6,842 nt of DNA from Pseudorhodobacter antarcticus (lineage in GTDB: Bacteria; Pseudomonadota; Alphaproteobacteria; Rhodobacterales; Rhodobacteraceae): contig CAMDHB010000197.1 in the NCBI GenBank assembly GCA_945897655.1, positions 1 to 6,842 of the forward strand. Reading direction: 5' to 3'. Positions 5,684-6,842 of the stretch are shown here, one piece after another. Position 1 is the stretch's first letter; each line of letters opens with the position of its first letter. The position numbers and the translations under genes were made by a program. Below the pieces are notes generated by a model. It had not been told where the DNA came from, ran no database searches, and saw only the letters and a program-made list of their open reading frames with translations.

Positions 5684-6842
5684 ATGGCTGATTTCCCGAC
5701 CCAGGCGCGCGTGGTTATCATTGGCGGCGGGGCTGTCGGGGCCTCTGCCCTGTACCACCTGGCCAAAGCAGGCTGGACCGATTGTGTGCTGCTGGAGAAG
5801 AACGAGTTGACGGCCGGTTCTACCTGGCACGCGGCGGGCAATGTGCCGACCTTCTCGTCCTCATGGTCGATCATGAACATGCAGCGGTATTCGGCGGGAC
5901 TGTACCGCGGTCTGGGGTCTGAGGTCGACTATCCGATGAACTATCATGTCACGGGTTCCGTGCGTCTGGGCCACAGCAAGGAACGCCTGCAAGAGTTCAA
6001 GCGGGTGGTTGGCATGGGCCGGTATCAGGGCATGGATATGGATATCCTGGCACCGGATGAGATCAAATCGCGCTATCCGTTTGTATCTACCCACGATCTG
6101 ACCGGGGCGCTGTATGACCCCTATGACGGGGATATCGACCCGGCGCAGTTGACACAGGCCCTTGCCAAGGGCGCACGGAACATGGGCGCGCGGATTGAAC
6201 GGTTTTGTCCGGCGACGGGTGCGCGGCGTGAAGGGGATGAATGGGTCATCAGCACACCCAAGGGCGATATTCGCTGCGAATATGTCGTGAACGCGGCTGG
6301 GTACTATGCCCGAGAGGTAGGCAAGTGGTTTGGGCGCGACCTGCCGATGATGGTGATGTCGCATCAGTATATGCTGTTCGACACGATCCCTGAACTGGAG
6401 TCGTGGAGCAAGGACGTCGGCCACAAGTTGCCGCTGCTGCGGGATGTCGACAGTTCATACTATCTGAGGCAGGAGAAGAACGGCTTCAATCTGGGGCCCT
6501 ATGAAAACAACTGCCGCGCGCATTGGGCGACGCCGGACGATCCGTTCCCGCAGGACTTCAGCTTCCAACTGTTCCCTGATGATCTGGAGCGGTTGGAGTG
6601 GCACATTTCGGACGCCATGGCGCGTGTGCCCTTGTTGGAAAAGGCAGCGCTGACCAAGGTGATCAACGGGCCGATCCCGTACACGCCCGATGGCAACCCA
6701 CTGATCGGACCGATGCCGGGTGTTCGGAATGCGTTTGAAGCCTGCGTTTTCACCTTTGGCATCTGCCAATCCGGCGGGGCGGGCAAGGTTTTGGCGGAAT
6801 GGATCACCGAAGGGGCCACCGAATGGGACATGTGGTCCTGCG
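5684..6842 (+). CDS. FAD-dependent oxidoreductase, dimethylglycine/sarcosine dehydrogenase-like (C-terminus cut by the window edge)
   Basis: This is the N-terminal ~386 residues of a D-amino-acid-oxidase-fold flavoprotein. Such enzymes oxidise N-methylated amines such as dimethylglycine or sarcosine, and the long forms pass the one-carbon unit to tetrahydrofolate on a C-terminal GcvT domain. The FAD dinucleotide site is VVIIGGGAVGAS (10-21) with acidic E38 ending the second strand. GSTWHAAG (45-52) contains H49, which lines up with the histidine that binds FAD covalently in dimethylglycine and sarcosine dehydrogenases. HQY (227-229) and SYYLRQ fit the substrate-side segments of that family. 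GPIPYTPDGNPLIGP and the SGGAGKVLAEW stretch close the FAD domain. ATG at 5684 has GGAG at 6 nt; the adjacent in-frame ATG at 5681 is spaced too closely, though it would add only one residue. The right edge hides whether a GcvT half is present. The exact substrate cannot be told; family confidence is high. Confidence 0.87.
   Translation, partial: MADFPTQARVVIIGGGAVGASALYHLAKAGWTDCVLLEKNELTAGSTWHAAGNVPTFSSSWSIMNMQRYSAGLYRGLGSEVDYPMNYHVTGSVRLGHSKERLQEFKRVVGMGRYQGMDMDILAPDEIKSRYPFVSTHDLTGALYDPYDGDIDPAQLTQALAKGARNMGARIERFCPATGARREGDEWVISTPKGDIRCEYVVNAAGYYAREVGKWFGRDLPMMVMSHQYMLFDTIPELESWSKDVGHKLPLLRDVDSSYYLRQEKNGFNLGPYENNCRAHWATPDDPFPQDFSFQLFPDDLERLEWHISDAMARVPLLEKAALTKVINGPIPYTPDGNPLIGPMPGVRNAFEACVFTFGICQSGGAGKVLAEWITEGATEWDMWSC

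Noticed and set aside
5861..6424. Open frame of 187 codons on the minus strand
   Set aside because: It is antisense to the oxidoreductase in a region with strong family motifs. There is no ribosome site or recognisable content.

Overview
This is a G+C-rich bacterial window, very probably from an alphaproteobacterium of the Rhodobacteraceae/roseobacter type. The placement is inferred from the hut gene arrangement (hutI-hutH divergent from hutF-hutC) and from a dimethylglycine/sarcosine-dehydrogenase-like flavoprotein of a kind common in that group; no marker gene is present. The window is almost fully coding: six protein genes, no RNA genes, no mobile elements and no CRISPR. It is ordinary metabolic chromosome, and I do not see a new kind of system in it. 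The points worth checking are regulatory.

Positions 1-3995 hold a histidine-utilisation (hut) locus. On the minus strand, hutI (imidazolonepropionase, 1371-2570) is followed by hutH (histidine ammonia-lyase, TTG start at 1381). The two overlap by 11 bp, and the C-terminus of HutH runs off the left edge. On the plus strand, hutF (formimidoylglutamate deiminase, 2637-3995) is followed after one base by hutC (GntR/UTRA repressor, 3997-4683). The 66-bp hutI-hutF gap contains two face-to-face promoters whose -10 boxes coincide, together with a HutC-type palindrome and a partial second copy exactly 21 bp away. A hairpin straddles the hutC stop codon in the short gap between hutC and the convergent lysR gene.

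The hut genes cover histidine to urocanate (HutH), imidazolonepropionate to formimidoylglutamate (HutI), and formimidoylglutamate to formylglutamate plus ammonia (HutF). HutF implies the five-step route that ends in formate and glutamate. It therefore predicts hutU and hutG nearby, probably beyond the left edge. HutC, encoded behind hutF, is expected to repress both divergent units and itself until urocanate accumulates.

Positions 4684-6842 are a separate unit. A LysR-type regulator (4712-5581, minus) is divergent from an FAD-dependent oxidoreductase of the dimethylglycine/sarcosine dehydrogenase family (5684 onward, plus, cut by the right edge). Their shared 102-bp gap carries a near-ideal LysR box (ATC-N9-GAT inside a 6+6 bp inverted repeat). 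The box is centred about 65 bp upstream of the start predicted from a TTGAAA-N17-GATACT promoter, which suggests LysR control of the oxidoreductase and of lysR itself.
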